Source: Pseudomonas rustica
GTDB lineage: Bacteria > Pseudomonadota > Gammaproteobacteria > Pseudomonadales > Pseudomonadaceae
Assembly (NCBI RefSeq): GCF_018336155.1
Contig: NZ_JAGYHF010000007.1
Span: 1 to 64,000, forward strand
DNA: 64,000 nt
Direction of reading: 5' to 3'
Part shown: piece by piece, positions 1-8,481 of the stretch
Numbering within the stretch: position 1 is the stretch's first letter
Layout: each line of letters opens with the position of its first letter
Notes under the pieces: model-generated
The model's input: only the letters and a program-made list of their open reading frames with translations
Database searches by the model: none
Told to the model about the DNA's origin: nothing
Translations under genes and position numbers: made by a program

Positions 1-14
1 GTTGGAATGCGATC

Positions 15-42
15 CCCTGTGGGAGCGGGCTTGCTCGCGAAG
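15..42. repeat. Single REP-like palindromic element, GGGAGCGGGCTTGCTCGC type
   Basis: The core GAGCGGGCTTGCTCGC forms a short imperfect hairpin. The same sequence recurs as inverted pairs at 1749-1838, 19767-19838 and 24751-24843. Here only one copy is visible, so a partner may lie before the window start. Confidence 0.75.
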
Positions 43-77
43 AGGCCCGATCAGACACCGAACATCTTTCTTCAGAC

Positions 78-112
78 GAAAAAAAACGCCAACCCTGCGG
101 TTGGCGTTTTTG
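78..112 (-). terminator. Intrinsic terminator for rluB
   Basis: A perfect 12-bp stem (83-94 with 99-110) closes on a CTGC loop. On the minus strand it is followed by a run of T. It lies about 40 nt beyond the rluB stop codon. Flanking A and T runs mean it could work in both directions. Confidence 0.85.
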
Positions 113-151
113 CTCGAGCTTGAAGCTTGCCGCTAGAAGCTCACAGCCGCC

Positions 152-1372
152 TTATTCAGGCTTGCGACGACCGAACCCCGGACGCTGACCCGAACCGGCC
201 GGCGCACCGCGGCGCTTGCCCGACGGCTTGTCGCCATCAACCAACTTGATTCCCGGACGCTTCGACGTCGGTTTAGCCGGACGCTTGTTGGTGGTGTCCG
301 CTGGACGATCCGCCACGGGCGTACCGCGACCGGCAGGCGCGCCACGCTCGCCACGTTCAGTGCGACCGTTGGCCGGACGCGGAGCGCGCTCGCCGTCACG
401 GGCAACCGGCTTGCGGGCTGGACGCTCGCCTTCGATCTGCGGCTCGCGGCTTGGGCGTGGGCCGGTCGGTGCGCCAGCGGCTGGACGCAGGGTACGTACG
501 CGCTCGGTCTTGCCCATCGGACGCGACGATTTACGCTGCATACGCTCAAGCTTGTCTTTGCTCTTGGCGTTCAGTTGCGGCATCGCCACTGGCGTCAGGC
601 CGACTTCAGCACTGAGGATGTCGACTTCGTACTGGCTCATTTCGCGCCAGCGGCCCATCGGCAGGTCGGAGTTGAGGAACACCGGACCGAAACGCACGCG
701 CTTCAGACGGCTGACCACCAGACCCTGGGATTCCCACAGACGACGAACCTCACGGTTACGACCTTCCATCACCACGCAGTGGTACCAGTGGTTGAAGCCT
801 TCGCCACCTGGCGCCTGCTTGATGTCGGTGAACTTGGCCGGGCCGTCTTCCAGCACCACGCCAGCCTTCAGTCGCTCGATCATCTCGTCGTCGACTTCAC
901 CGCGTACACGCACGGCGTACTCACGGTCCATCTCGTAGGACGGGTGCATCAGGCGGTTGGCCAGTTCACCGTCGGTGGTGAACATCAGCAAACCGGTAGT
1001 GTTGATGTCGAGACGGCCGATGTTGATCCAGCGCCCTTCTTTCGGACGCGGCAGTTTGTCGAACACGGTCGGACGGCCTTCCGGGTCGTCACGGGTGCAG
1101 ATCTCGCCATCGGGTTTGTTGTACATGATCACGCGGCGTACCGATTCGGCCGCTTCTTCGCGCTTGATCACCTTGCCATCAATGGTGATGGCGTCGTGCA
1201 GATCGACACGCAGACCGAGGGTGGCGTCTTTGCCATTGACCTTGATCCGGCCCTGGCTGATCCAGGATTCCACGTCACGGCGCGAGCCGACGCCGATACG
1301 GGCGAGGACTTTCTGCAGCTTTTCGCCTGCTGGGCCGATTGGCTGGTCGTCTTGCTGATCTTTGATACTCAT
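152..1372 (-). CDS. rluB: 23S rRNA pseudouridine synthase RluB
   Basis: RluB converts U2605 (E. coli numbering) of 23S rRNA to pseudouridine. The 406-residue product has an N-terminal S4 RNA-binding domain (about residues 15-75, beginning GEKLQKVLARIGVGSRR) and the RsuA/RluB-type catalytic motif GRLDINTTGLL, with catalytic Asp at about residue 122. The last 120 or so residues are low-complexity and rich in Arg, Pro, Gly and Lys, longer than in E. coli and probably an RNA-contacting tail. The frame is open 43 codons further upstream, but a strong GGGAGGTG Shine-Dalgarno sits just before the ATG at 1372, so that start is chosen. It is the last gene of a minus-strand group with scpA/scpB and is followed by a terminator. 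Confidence 0.93.
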   Translation of the reverse strand: MSIKDQQDDQPIGPAGEKLQKVLARIGVGSRRDVESWISQGRIKVNGKDATLGLRVDLHDAITIDGKVIKREEAAESVRRVIMYNKPDGEICTRDDPEGRPTVFDKLPRPKEGRWINIGRLDINTTGLLMFTTDGELANRLMHPSYEMDREYAVRVRGEVDDEMIERLKAGVVLEDGPAKFTDIKQAPGGEGFNHWYHCVVMEGRNREVRRLWESQGLVVSRLKRVRFGPVFLNSDLPMGRWREMSQYEVDILSAEVGLTPVAMPQLNAKSKDKLERMQRKSSRPMGKTERVRTLRPAAGAPTGPRPSREPQIEGERPARKPVARDGERAPRPANGRTERGERGAPAGRGTPVADRPADTTNKRPAKPTSKRPGIKLVDGDKPSGKRRGAPAGSGQRPGFGRRKPE

Positions 1373-1526
1373 CTGGGCACCTCCCGGTGTGGTCTGTTCA
1401 GGCGCTCTGAATTGGGGGCCTGAAGCATTGAAATCTGGGTTCTTGGCCGAAGGGATCGGCGAAGGGTCGCGAATCATACGCGGATGTGCGCCGTCGCGCA
1501 TCAGAGACTAGCTGATCAATGGACAG

Positions 1527-1718
1527 TTATTTCTTTTTCCGCCGACCGGCGCCACCGAGTTTGATCAGGCGCAGCGCGGCTTCGGCAAGCACCGTGCGCT
1601 TGTCGTCCTTGTCGAGTTTCTTCCAGGCTTTGATTTCACGCTTGCTGCGGCCGCAGCCGAGGCAGATGTCGTCGGTGAATTTGCAGAGGCTGATACACGG
1701 GTCTTTTGTCGAACTCAT
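1527..1718 (-). CDS. DUF1289 family small protein
   Basis: A 63-residue basic protein with the DUF1289 signature: an N-terminal KDPCISLCKF segment, then ICLGCGR, giving four Cys that could bind a metal such as zinc. This is followed by a helix containing W and R/K residues and a GRRKKK tail. The family's function is not established. The ATG at 1718 is preceded by GGAG at a good distance; in-frame ATGs at 1724 and 1739 lie too close to or before that site. It lies between scpB and rluB, separated from scpB by a REP pair, so it may have its own promoter. Confidence 0.85.
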   Translation of the reverse strand: MSSTKDPCISLCKFTDDICLGCGRSKREIKAWKKLDKDDKRTVLAEAALRLIKLGGAGRRKKK

Positions 1719-1748
1719 CAGCATCTCCTGGCTGGACATAGAGCCAAA

Positions 1749-1838
1749 TGTGGGAGCGGGCTTGCTCGCGAAAGCGGTGTGTCAGTCAATTTATTTGTTT
1801 CTGATAGACCGCTTTCGCGAGCAAGCCCGCTCCCACAG
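1749..1838. repeat. Inverted pair of REP elements
   Basis: Two copies of the GTGGGAGCGGGCTTGCTCGCGAA element face each other (1749-1776 and 1811-1838). They can form a long hairpin between the DUF1289 gene and scpB. The REPIN-like arrangement is typical of fluorescens-group Pseudomonas. Confidence 0.85.
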
Positions 1839-1865
1839 GGGTTTCGCGGTGTTCTTGAGGGCGGG

Positions 1866-2840
1866 TCAGTCTTCGAACTCGCGGCGTTCGGCTTCGATGG
1901 CTTCGGCCAGTGCGCGGGCTTCGGCTTCTTCTTCGCTCAGCTCGGGTTCGGGCGCGGGTTGTTCGAGGGCGGCGACGGCGGCCAACAGCTTTTCGCGGGC
2001 TTCGGCGACGCCGAGAATGTCCTCTTCCGGTTCGGCTTCTGGCTCGGCTTCAAGTTCAACTTCAATGCCGGGCTCGGGCTCAGACTCAATTTCTGTTTCG
2101 GACGTCGGCGCCTCACCGTCCGCCGCATCCCGCAGCAAATCGTCGAAGTCGGTCTTGATCCCCTCCTCCATGCTGTCCAGCTCCAGCAGCAAGGTGTGGA
2201 AACTGGTTTCTTCCTTCTCCTCCTCCGGCTCGGCACTGGCGTCGGCCAGCTCCTGCAAACTCTGCGGCACTGGCGCGTCGTCGAAATCGAGCACCGGATC
2301 GGTTTCCATTTCGCGCAGCTCGGCCAGTGGCGGCAGGTCTTCGAGGTTTTTCAGGTTGAAGTGATCGAGAAACATTTTAGTAGTCGCAAACATTGCCGGC
2401 TTACCAGGCACGTCGCGGTAACCAACAACACGAATCCACTCGCGCTCCAGCAAGGTTTTGACGATGTTGCTGTTCACCGCCACACCGCGCACGTCTTCGA
2501 TCTCGCCACGGGTGATTGGCTGGCGATAGGCGATCAGCGCGATGGTTTCCAGCAAGGCACGGGAATAACGCTGCGGGCGCTCCTCCCAGAGTCGGCCAAC
2601 CCACGGCGAAAACTTCTCGCGAATCTGCAGGCGATAGCCCGACGAGACTTCCCTGAGCTCGAACGCACGGCCCTCGCAGGACTTGCCGAGCAGGGTCAGG
2701 GCTTTCTTGAAGACTGCAGGCTCAGGCCGTTCGCCCTCTTCGAACAGTTCAAAAAGACGCTCAAGGGATTGCGGCTTTCCCGAGGCCAACAGAAAGGCTT
2801 CAAGCAGGGGTGCCAGCTCGCGGGGTTCAGTCAGGTTCAT
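1866..2840 (-). CDS. scpB: Segregation and condensation protein B (ScpB)
   Basis: ScpB is the winged-helix kleisin partner of ScpA in the SMC-ScpAB condensin that compacts and separates chromosomes. Residues 1-185 form the two winged-helix domains, including LLETIALIAYRQPITRGEIEDVRGV and VGYRDVPGKPAMFATT. The remaining 140 or so residues are a very acidic Glu/Ala/Pro-rich tail, making the protein (324 residues) longer than the family core of about 180-200. The ATG at 2840 starts 11 nt after the scpA stop codon, so the two are probably co-transcribed and translationally coupled. Confidence 0.93.
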   Translation of the reverse strand: MNLTEPRELAPLLEAFLLASGKPQSLERLFELFEEGERPEPAVFKKALTLLGKSCEGRAFELREVSSGYRLQIREKFSPWVGRLWEERPQRYSRALLETIALIAYRQPITRGEIEDVRGVAVNSNIVKTLLEREWIRVVGYRDVPGKPAMFATTKMFLDHFNLKNLEDLPPLAELREMETDPVLDFDDAPVPQSLQELADASAEPEEEKEETSFHTLLLELDSMEEGIKTDFDDLLRDAADGEAPTSETEIESEPEPGIEVELEAEPEAEPEEDILGVAEAREKLLAAVAALEQPAPEPELSEEEAEARALAEAIEAERREFED

Positions 2841-2851
2841 GTTTCGACTCG

Positions 2852-3673
2852 TTATTCGGCTCGGGCTCGCACGTGGATCGCGGCGAACGGCTCATTCTGC
2901 ACCAGCTCGACCAAGGATTCCTTGACCAGTTCAAGGATTGCCATAAAGGTCACCACCACACCCAGCCTGCCCTCTTCGGCAGTGAACAACTCGACAAACG
3001 GCACAAAACCGCCGCCCTTGAGGCGTTCCAGCACATCGCTCATGCGTTCGCGGGTGGACAGTGCTTCACGACTGACCTGGTGGCTTTCAAACATATCGCC
3101 ACGGCGCAGCACTTCGGCCATGCACATCAAAATTTCTTCCAGCGCGACATCCGGCAACAGCTTGCGCGCGCGGGCTTCCGGGGCGTCGAGCTTGGGCACA
3201 ACCACGTCGCGGCCGACGCGGCTGAGGTTGTCGATACCTTCGGCGGCAGCTTTGAAACGCTCGTATTCCTGCAAGCGGCGGATCAGTTCGGCGCGCGGGT
3301 CGTCTTCTTCGTCTTCGACGGTTTCAGCGCGCGGCAGGAGCATGCGCGACTTGATCTCGGCGAGCATCGCCGCCATCACCAGATACTCGGCAGCGAGTTC
3401 CAGACGCACCGACTGCATCAACTCGACGTAACCCATGTACTGGCGGGTGATTTCCGCCACCGGGATGTCGAGAATGTTGATGTTCTGTTTGCGGATCAGG
3501 TACAGCAGCAGGTCGAGCGGGCCTTCGAAGGCTTCAAGAAACACCTCGAGCGCATCCGGCGGGATGTACAGGTCGAGTGGCATTTCCATGACCGCCTGGC
3601 CATAGACCATGGCAAACGGCAGTTCCTGCTGAGCATCGGCCTGGGGATCGACAACGGTTTCCACTGCGGACAT
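2852..3673 (-). CDS. scpA: Segregation and condensation protein A (ScpA)
   Basis: ScpA is the kleisin that bridges the SMC heads in the condensin complex. The 273-residue product shows the family N-terminal helix region (FEGPLDLLLYLIRKQNINILDIPVAEITRQY), the following LAAEYLVMAAMLAEIKSRMLLP stretch, and a C-terminal winged-helix with VVTFMAILELVKE. The ATG abuts the stop codon of yciO with no gap, and its Shine-Dalgarno GAGG lies inside yciO, so translation is probably coupled. The first 35 or so residues before the kleisin core are variable. Confidence 0.94.
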   Translation of the reverse strand: MSAVETVVDPQADAQQELPFAMVYGQAVMEMPLDLYIPPDALEVFLEAFEGPLDLLLYLIRKQNINILDIPVAEITRQYMGYVELMQSVRLELAAEYLVMAAMLAEIKSRMLLPRAETVEDEEDDPRAELIRRLQEYERFKAAAEGIDNLSRVGRDVVVPKLDAPEARARKLLPDVALEEILMCMAEVLRRGDMFESHQVSREALSTRERMSDVLERLKGGGFVPFVELFTAEEGRLGVVVTFMAILELVKESLVELVQNEPFAAIHVRARAE

Positions 3674-4303
3674 TCAGGCCTCGACCATGAACGGCGTCGG
3701 ATCGCCGCAACCGACGCGTACCACTTCCGGGTCGTCGCCGGTCAGGTCGATCACGGTGGAGGCTTTGATGCCGCCGAAACCGCCATCCACGATCAAGTCC
3801 ACCTGGTGTTCGAGCAACTGACGCATTTCGTACGGATCGCTGAGCGGGTCTTCATCGCCGGGCATGATCAGGGTCACGCTCATCAGCGGCTCGCCCAGTT
3901 CGGCCAGCAGCGCCAGCGCAATCGGATGGCTCGGCACGCGCAGACCGATGGTGCGCTTCTTCGGGTGCAGCAACAGGCGCGGCACTTCGCGGGTGGCGTT
4001 GAGAATAAAAGTGTAAGGCCCCGGCAGGTGCGCCTTGAGAATGCGGAAGGTGCCGGTGTCGATCTTGGCGTAATTGCCCAGTTGCGACAGGTCGCTGCAG
4101 ATCAGCGCGAAGTTGTGCTTTTCATCGAGCTGACGCAGGCGTCGCACGCGCTCGATGGCAGTCTTGTCGCCGATTTGGCAACCGATCGCGTAGGAAGAGT
4201 CCGTGGGATACACCACTACCCCGCCCTTGCGGATGATCTCGACCGCCTGTTTGATCAGGCGCGCTTGCGGGTTTTCCGGATGAATCTGGAAAAATTGACT
4301 CAC
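3674..4303 (-). CDS. yciO: YciO/Sua5/YrdC-family protein
   Basis: YciO belongs to the Sua5/YrdC dsRNA-binding fold, relatives of the threonylcarbamoyl-AMP synthases that start t6A tRNA modification; the exact role of YciO is less settled. The product (209 residues) has KGGVVVYPTDSSYAIGC, the KRTIGLRVPSHPIA motif and STVIDLT near the C terminus. A GTG at 4303 (GTG AGT CAA TTT) gives an N terminus VSQFFQIHPENPQARL that matches the SQFF start of E. coli YciO, so it is preferred over an ATG at 4342 that would overlap the upstream gene. It is 13 nt downstream of rnm. Confidence 0.9.
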   Translation of the reverse strand: MSQFFQIHPENPQARLIKQAVEIIRKGGVVVYPTDSSYAIGCQIGDKTAIERVRRLRQLDEKHNFALICSDLSQLGNYAKIDTGTFRILKAHLPGPYTFILNATREVPRLLLHPKKRTIGLRVPSHPIALALLAELGEPLMSVTLIMPGDEDPLSDPYEMRQLLEHQVDLIVDGGFGGIKASTVIDLTGDDPEVVRVGCGDPTPFMVEA

Positions 4304-4316
4304 ATTCTCTACCTGT

Positions 4317-5180
4317 TCAGACGGCGGCAATATCTGTGTCATGTTTGAACCGACACCACAGGGGTGGAAGGTCCTCGGGAACCGGCCGGTACTGGCCGAT
4401 CTCGGACCAGCCGCCAGGGCCATGGAAGTCACTGCCGGCACTGACCAGCAGACCGAACTCACGGGCAAGGATTGCCAGGCTGCCCACCTGTTCCGCAGGC
4501 TGGTGGCCATTGACCACCTCGATTGCATGCCCGCCTGCTTGAATATAGTCGGCAATCAGCTTTCGGCGCTTGCTGCGGGTGAAATCGTAGTGCCACGGAT
4601 GCGCCAGACTGACCCAGGCATTGGCGGCGCGCAGCGTACCGACGGTGTCTTCCAGCGTCGGCCAGTGCAGCTTGACGTCGCCCAACTTGCCGGCGCCGAG
4701 CCACTTGCGAAAGGCCTCGGCGCGATCCTTGACGAAACCTTCACGTACCATCCAGTCAGCGAAATGCGGACGGGCCGGCGCGTTGCCGCTGTCGCCCAGT
4801 TCCTGCTGGATTTTCCGCGCGCCGTCGAGGGCGCCGGGCATGCCTTTGAGGGCGAGCTTGCGGCTTATTTCTTCCGACCGCAGCCAGCGCCCATCGTGCA
4901 ATTTGGCGATGGCCTCGACCAACGGCGCGGCGTTGACGTCGAAACCGTAGCCCAATACATGAATGGTCGCGCCGCCCCAAGTGCAGGACAATTCGACGCC
5001 GTTGACCAGTTGCATGCCCAATTCTTTGGCGGTCGCGCGCGCTTCAGCGAGGCCTTCGAGGGTGTCGTGGTCGGTCAACGCCAGGACTCGCACGCCGTTT
5101 TCGAACGCACGCGCAACCAGAACCGCAGGCGCCAGTGCGCCATCGGAGGCCGTGCTATGGCAGTGCAAATCAACATTCAC
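4317..5180 (-). CDS. rnm: PHP-domain phosphoesterase, RNase AM (YciV/TrpH)
   Basis: This family is a metal-dependent PHP-domain 5'-3' exoribonuclease that in E. coli trims the 5' ends of rRNAs; it also acts on 3',5'-bisphosphonucleotides. Metal-binding motifs are visible: DLHCHSTASDG at the N terminus, LTDHDT, SLAHPWHYD, and SAGSDFHGPGG near the C terminus. The product is about 287 residues, normal for the family. A GTG at 5180 (protein MNVDLHCHS) fits the family; a TTG at 5198 is possible. It heads the minus-strand cluster and is divergent from yciB, so the 90-nt gap must hold both promoters. Confidence 0.9.
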   Translation of the reverse strand: MNVDLHCHSTASDGALAPAVLVARAFENGVRVLALTDHDTLEGLAEARATAKELGMQLVNGVELSCTWGGATIHVLGYGFDVNAAPLVEAIAKLHDGRWLRSEEISRKLALKGMPGALDGARKIQQELGDSGNAPARPHFADWMVREGFVKDRAEAFRKWLGAGKLGDVKLHWPTLEDTVGTLRAANAWVSLAHPWHYDFTRSKRRKLIADYIQAGGHAIEVVNGHQPAEQVGSLAILAREFGLLVSAGSDFHGPGGWSEIGQYRPVPEDLPPLWCRFKHDTDIAAV

Positions 5181-5267
5181 GGAGAGTTGTAACCTCAAAT
5201 CAGCTGGCGCTATCGCGCGCCCATATGTTTGTTATTATGCCGCCACATCCAGCTTCTGGCTCTTACT

Positions 5268-5867
5268 GTGAAACAATTCATCGATTTCATCCCGCTTCTG
5301 CTGTTTTTCATCGTTTACAAACTTGATCCACGGGTGGTCGATGTCGCGGGCCATGAAGTCACTGTAGGCGGTATTTACAGCGCCACCGCGATGCTGATCA
5401 TCAGCTCCCTGGTGGTGTACGGCGCGCTTTTCATCAAACAGCGCAAGCTGGAAAAGAGCCAGTGGCTGACCCTGATCGCGTGTCTGGTCTTCGGTAGCCT
5501 GACGCTGGCCTTCCACAGCGAAACCTTCCTCAAGTGGAAAGCCCCGGTGGTCAACTGGCTGTTTGCCGTCGCGTTCATTGGCAGCCACTTCATCGGTGAC
5601 CGCCTGCTGATCAAACGGATCATGGGCCACGCGCTGACCCTGCCGGATCCGGTCTGGACGCGCCTGAACATCGCCTGGATCGCCTTTTTCCTGTTCTGCG
5701 GGGCCGCCAACCTGTTCGTCGCCTTCACCTTCCAGAGCTACTGGGTGGACTTCAAGGTGTTCGGCAGCCTGGGCATGACCCTGGTGTTCCTGGTCGCACA
5801 GGGCATTTACCTGTCGCGCCATCTGCACGATGCCGATACCCCAACAACACCAAAAACCGAGGACTGA
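5268..5867 (+). CDS. yciB: Septation protein A / inner membrane protein YciB (IspZ)
   Basis: YciB is an inner-membrane protein of about 180-200 residues implicated in cell envelope integrity and division-site interactions. The 199-residue product starts at a GTG ([17 protein letters not shown]), the canonical family N terminus, and has five hydrophobic spans, including [49 protein letters not shown] and [15 protein letters not shown]. An upstream in-frame ATG at 5229 is rejected because it adds a non-conserved leader. The next gene begins 2 nt after the stop codon, so the two are co-transcribed. Confidence 0.92.
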   Translation: MKQFIDFIPLLLFFIVYKLDPRVVDVAGHEVTVGGIYSATAMLIISSLVVYGALFIKQRKLEKSQWLTLIACLVFGSLTLAFHSETFLKWKAPVVNWLFAVAFIGSHFIGDRLLIKRIMGHALTLPDPVWTRLNIAWIAFFLFCGAANLFVAFTFQSYWVDFKVFGSLGMTLVFLVAQGIYLSRHLHDADTPTTPKTED

Positions 5868-5868
5868 C

Positions 5869-6168
5869 ATGCTCTACGCAATCATTGCCACCGACGTCGC
5901 CAACTCGCTGGAAGCTCGCCTGGCCGCGCGCCCTGCGCATCTGGAACGCCTGCAAGCGCTCAAAGGCGAAGGCCGCATCGTATTGGCCGGCCCACACCCG
6001 GCGGTCGACAGCAATGATCCGGGCGCCGCGGGTTTTACCGGCAGCCTGATCGTCGCCGAGTTCGACTCCCTGAGCGCTGCGCAGGCGTGGGCTGATGCTG
6101 ATCCGTATATTGCGGCGGGTGTGTATGCCAATGTGGTCGTGAAGCCGTTCAAACAAGTCCTGCCTTAA
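5869..6168 (+). CDS. YciI-like family protein
   Basis: A 99-residue protein of the YciI (YCII) ferredoxin-like fold: [10 protein letters not shown] at the start, then [21 protein letters not shown] with a conserved His and Asp, and [30 protein letters not shown]. Related proteins are small homodimers of uncertain catalytic role. The ATG at 5869 has GAGGA upstream and lies 2 nt after yciB, an order known from other Pseudomonas. It is followed by a palindromic repeat that may act as terminator. Confidence 0.88.
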   Translation: MLYAIIATDVANSLEARLAARPAHLERLQALKGEGRIVLAGPHPAVDSNDPGAAGFTGSLIVAEFDSLSAAQAWADADPYIAAGVYANVVVKPFKQVLP

Positions 6169-6581
6169 CGCTGAAGACAGGGCCTTACAGGATTACTGAG
6201 ACAAAGGGGATTCCTGTGGTGAGGGGATTTATGTGGCGAGGGGATTTATCCCCGTTGGGTCGCGAAGCGGCCCCAATGCCATCCAATGCGGTGTGCCTGA
6301 CACACCGCATGCTCCCATTTCAGGACTGCTACGCAGTCCAACGGGGATAAATCCCCTCGCCACAAATACTCATCTGGCTCAAATAGTCATCTGACTCAAA
6401 TACTCAGCTGTCCCAAAATACCCACCTGCCACAAAACCCTCCTCTGCCACAAAAAGCCCATCAGCCCCAACATCCCTTCCCGCGCACTGAACCTTCTCGC
6501 TTCTCACCCATCTCAATCGCTCATTATTCTCGTTCGTCTGCCGACAACCTGCCCACTATCCATTGGGAAGCAGGTGTTGCG
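6169..6581. other. Intergenic region of about 410 nt
   Basis: The first half contains the GGCGAGGGGATTTATCCCC inverted repeat (6227-6364). The second half (6365-6520) is a degenerate stretch with repeated CAAATA/CTC and CACAAAA motifs and no convincing ORF. The promoter for the small coiled-coil/cpxR operon probably lies in 6480-6575. Confidence 0.6.
6227..6364. repeat. Inverted repeat of GTGGCGAGGGGATTTATCCCCGTT type
   Basis: Left arm 6233-6260 (TGGCGAGGGGATTTATCCCCGTTGG) and right arm 6333-6362 (CCAACGGGGATAAATCCCCTCGCCA) are near-perfect inverted copies around a central segment. Each arm itself holds a short hairpin (GGGGATTTATCCCC). The same element occurs at 57818-57910. It probably ends transcription from yciB. 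Confidence 0.8.
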
Positions 6582-6992
6582 ATGCGCAAGGGTTCGTTGT
6601 GTCTGATGTTGATCACGCTGTCGATCATGGCGCCCGCCCATGGTGAGGAAACCGCCGAAGGCGGCAATTCCACGCCATTGTCATTAAGCGCCGGCAGCCA
6701 GATCACCGAGTTGCAGCAGCGCCTCAAGGCCAGCGAGCAGCAGCGAGAAGAACTGAACAAACAACTGCAAAATGTCGACGACGAACGCGAAAGCGCTCAG
6801 CTCGCCCGGTTGCGCCAGGAGAACCAGCGCCTCAAGCTGCAACTCAAGGAAGCACAGGCCAGCCCGCTCCCGCGTTTGTTGACCGATCAACAGCAGTGGT
6901 TCGTCACGGGAGCCGGGGTAGCGCTATTGGCGCTGCTCTGCGGTATCTTTGCCAGTGGAGCAAGCCGAAAACGTCGGCAATGGCTAAATTGA
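6582..6992 (+). CDS. Small membrane-anchored coiled-coil protein, function unknown
   Basis: A 136-residue protein with an N-terminal signal sequence (MRKGSLCLMLITLSIMAPAHG), a predicted coiled coil (about residues 40-95, rich in Glu, Gln, Lys and Leu: ITELQQRLKASEQQREELNK), and one C-terminal transmembrane span (WFVTGAGVALLALLCGIFA) ending in SRKRRQW. The layout resembles the C-terminal half of SH3-domain (YgiM/TIGR04211) proteins but lacks the SH3 domain. It would sit in the inner membrane with its coiled coil in the periplasm. It lies 7 nt before cpxR, so it is likely co-transcribed with it. Confidence 0.7.
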   Translation: MRKGSLCLMLITLSIMAPAHGEETAEGGNSTPLSLSAGSQITELQQRLKASEQQREELNKQLQNVDDERESAQLARLRQENQRLKLQLKEAQASPLPRLLTDQQQWFVTGAGVALLALLCGIFASGASRKRRQWLN

Positions 6993-6999
6993 GTGAGTC

Positions 7000-7677
7000 A
7001 TGAGCGAGCTGTTACTGATTGATGATGACCAGGAGTTGTGCGAACTCCTGAGTAGCTGGTTAAGCCAGGAAGGCTTCCAGGTGCGCGCCTGCCACGATGG
7101 CCAGAGCGCCCGTAAAGCGTTGGCCGAAACCGCTCCGGCGGCGGTGGTGCTGGACGTGATGCTGCCCGACGGCAGCGGTCTGGAACTGCTCAAGCAGTTG
7201 CGCAACGATCACGCTGATCTGCCGGTGTTGATGTTGTCGGCCCGTGGCGAACCGCTGGATCGTATCCTCGGCCTGGAACTCGGCGCCGACGATTATCTGG
7301 CCAAACCGTGCGACCCGCGTGAATTGACCGCGCGCCTGCGCGCCGTATTGCGCCGCAGTCACCCGGCCGCCGTGTCGACGCAACTGGAGCTGGGCGACCT
7401 GAGTTTCAGCCCGGTGCGCGGTGTGGTCAGCATCGACGAAAAAGAACTGACCCTCACCGTGTCCGAAAGCCGCTTGCTCGAAGCGCTGCTCAAGCAGCCC
7501 GGCGAACCACTGGACAAGCAGGAACTGGCGCAGATCGCCCTCGGCCGCAAACTGACCCTGTACGACCGCAGCCTCGACATGCACGTCAGCAACCTGCGCA
7601 AAAAAATCGGCCCGCACCCCGACGGCCGCCCACGCATCGTCGCCCTGCGCAGCCGGGGTTACTACTACAGCCTCTGA
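7000..7677 (+). CDS. cpxR: OmpR/PhoB-family response regulator (CpxR-like)
   Basis: A 225-residue two-component regulator. The receiver domain (residues 1-115) has acidic residues D8-D10, phospho-acceptor D52 in VVLDVMLPDGSG and K102 in LLAKPCDP. The OmpR-type winged helix follows (about 130-222), with LTLYDRSLDMHVSNLRKKIG and RSRGYYY. The gene order regulator, Spy/CpxP-like protein, CpxA-like kinase matches the envelope-stress Cpx set of Pseudomonas (PA3204-PA3206 in P. aeruginosa). It should control envelope-stress genes, probably including the cpxP-like gene next door. Confidence 0.88.
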   Translation: MSELLLIDDDQELCELLSSWLSQEGFQVRACHDGQSARKALAETAPAAVVLDVMLPDGSGLELLKQLRNDHADLPVLMLSARGEPLDRILGLELGADDYLAKPCDPRELTARLRAVLRRSHPAAVSTQLELGDLSFSPVRGVVSIDEKELTLTVSESRLLEALLKQPGEPLDKQELAQIALGRKLTLYDRSLDMHVSNLRKKIGPHPDGRPRIVALRSRGYYYSL

Positions 7678-7715
7678 ATTACACCCGTCCCGCACGGGCA
7701 TGACGATAAATCGCC

Positions 7716-7852
7716 CCCTGTAGGAGCTGCCGAAGGCTGCGATCTTTTGATCTTGTTTTTCTGATCGTTCCCACGCTCTGCGTGGGAATGCAGCCGCGGA
7801 CGCTCTGCGTCCCACAGTCAAAAGATCGCAGCGTGCCGCAGCTCCTACAGGG
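7716..7852. repeat. Composite palindromic repeat (GTAGGAGCTGCCG type enclosing TTCCCACGCTCTGCGTGGGAA type)
   Basis: The outer arms (7719-7749 and 7818-7850) are inverted copies of the TGTAGGAGCTGCCG...GATCTTTTGA element. Nested inside is a second hairpin, GTTCCCACGCTCTGCGTGGGAAT, and a third, GGACGCTCTGCGTCC. Positions 7761-7850 recur in inverted orientation at 8482-8571 with only two differences. It lies between cpxR and the cpxP-like gene. Confidence 0.85.
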
Positions 7853-7978
7853 ATATGTGTAAGGCTGATGACGAAACGTCTTTACCCAAGCTTTACGTAG
7901 CGCTGACCGCCGCTGACCTTGATCTCCGTAATCTGAACTCATCCGGAACGTACCGGGAACGAGACAAGGAGATACACC

Positions 7979-8428
7979 ATGCGCAAGACTCTTATCGCTC
8001 TGATGTTCGCTGCCGCTCTGCCAACCGTCGCCATGGCCATGCCGCAAGATGGCGGCCCGATGGGTGGCCCGCTCGACGGCCCACGCCACGGCGGTCAGAT
8101 GCACGGCATGCACGGCAAGGGCCCGTACAGCCAACTCGACCTGTCCCGCGAACAACGCGAGCAGATCCGCAAGATCATGGGCGAGCAGATGCACGAGCGT
8201 AAGCAAGTGGTCGACAAGTACCTGGAAAAACTCTCGCCAGCGGATCAGAAAGCCCTGAAAGACGAAATGGCCGCCAACCACAAGAAAGGCGAGGCCGATG
8301 TTCGTGCGGTGCTGAAGCCGGATCAACAGAAGAAATTCGACGAGATCCAGAAAAAACAGGCTGAACGGCGTGCCGAATGGGCCGAGTTCAAGGCGTGGAA
8401 AGCGCAACAGCCGCAAAAAGCGCAATAA
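7979..8428 (+). CDS. Spy/CpxP-family periplasmic protein (LTXXQ)
   Basis: A 149-residue secreted protein. The signal peptide MRKTLIALMFAAALPTVAMA ends before MPQDGG; the mature part has a Gly/His/Met-rich segment (GGQMHGMHGKG, possibly metal-binding), then the helical Spy/CpxP fold with LDLSREQREQIRKIM and LKPDQQKKFDEIQKK. Family members are periplasmic chaperones and, for CpxP, negative regulators of the CpxA kinase. It lies between cpxR and cpxA, with good AAGGAG spacing before the ATG and a strong terminator after it. It is flanked on both sides by a 90-bp inverted repeat. Confidence 0.88.
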   Translation: MRKTLIALMFAAALPTVAMAMPQDGGPMGGPLDGPRHGGQMHGMHGKGPYSQLDLSREQREQIRKIMGEQMHERKQVVDKYLEKLSPADQKALKDEMAANHKKGEADVRAVLKPDQQKKFDEIQKKQAERRAEWAEFKAWKAQQPQKAQ

Positions 8429-8440
8429 TGTTCTGACCAT

Positions 8441-8471
8441 GGCCCAACGGCTACCCCCGTTGGGCCTTTTT
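8441..8471 (+). terminator. Intrinsic terminator after the cpxP-like gene
   Basis: A perfect 10-bp GC-rich stem (8441-8450 with 8457-8466) with a CTACCC loop is followed directly by five T. It lies 12 nt past the stop codon, so the cpxP-like transcript should end before cpxA. Confidence 0.93.
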
Positions 8472-8481
8472 GCACTTGCCC

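Noticed and set aside
575..1423. Long plus-strand frame opposite rluB
   Set aside because: It is the mirror of a clearly identified gene and has no family signature.
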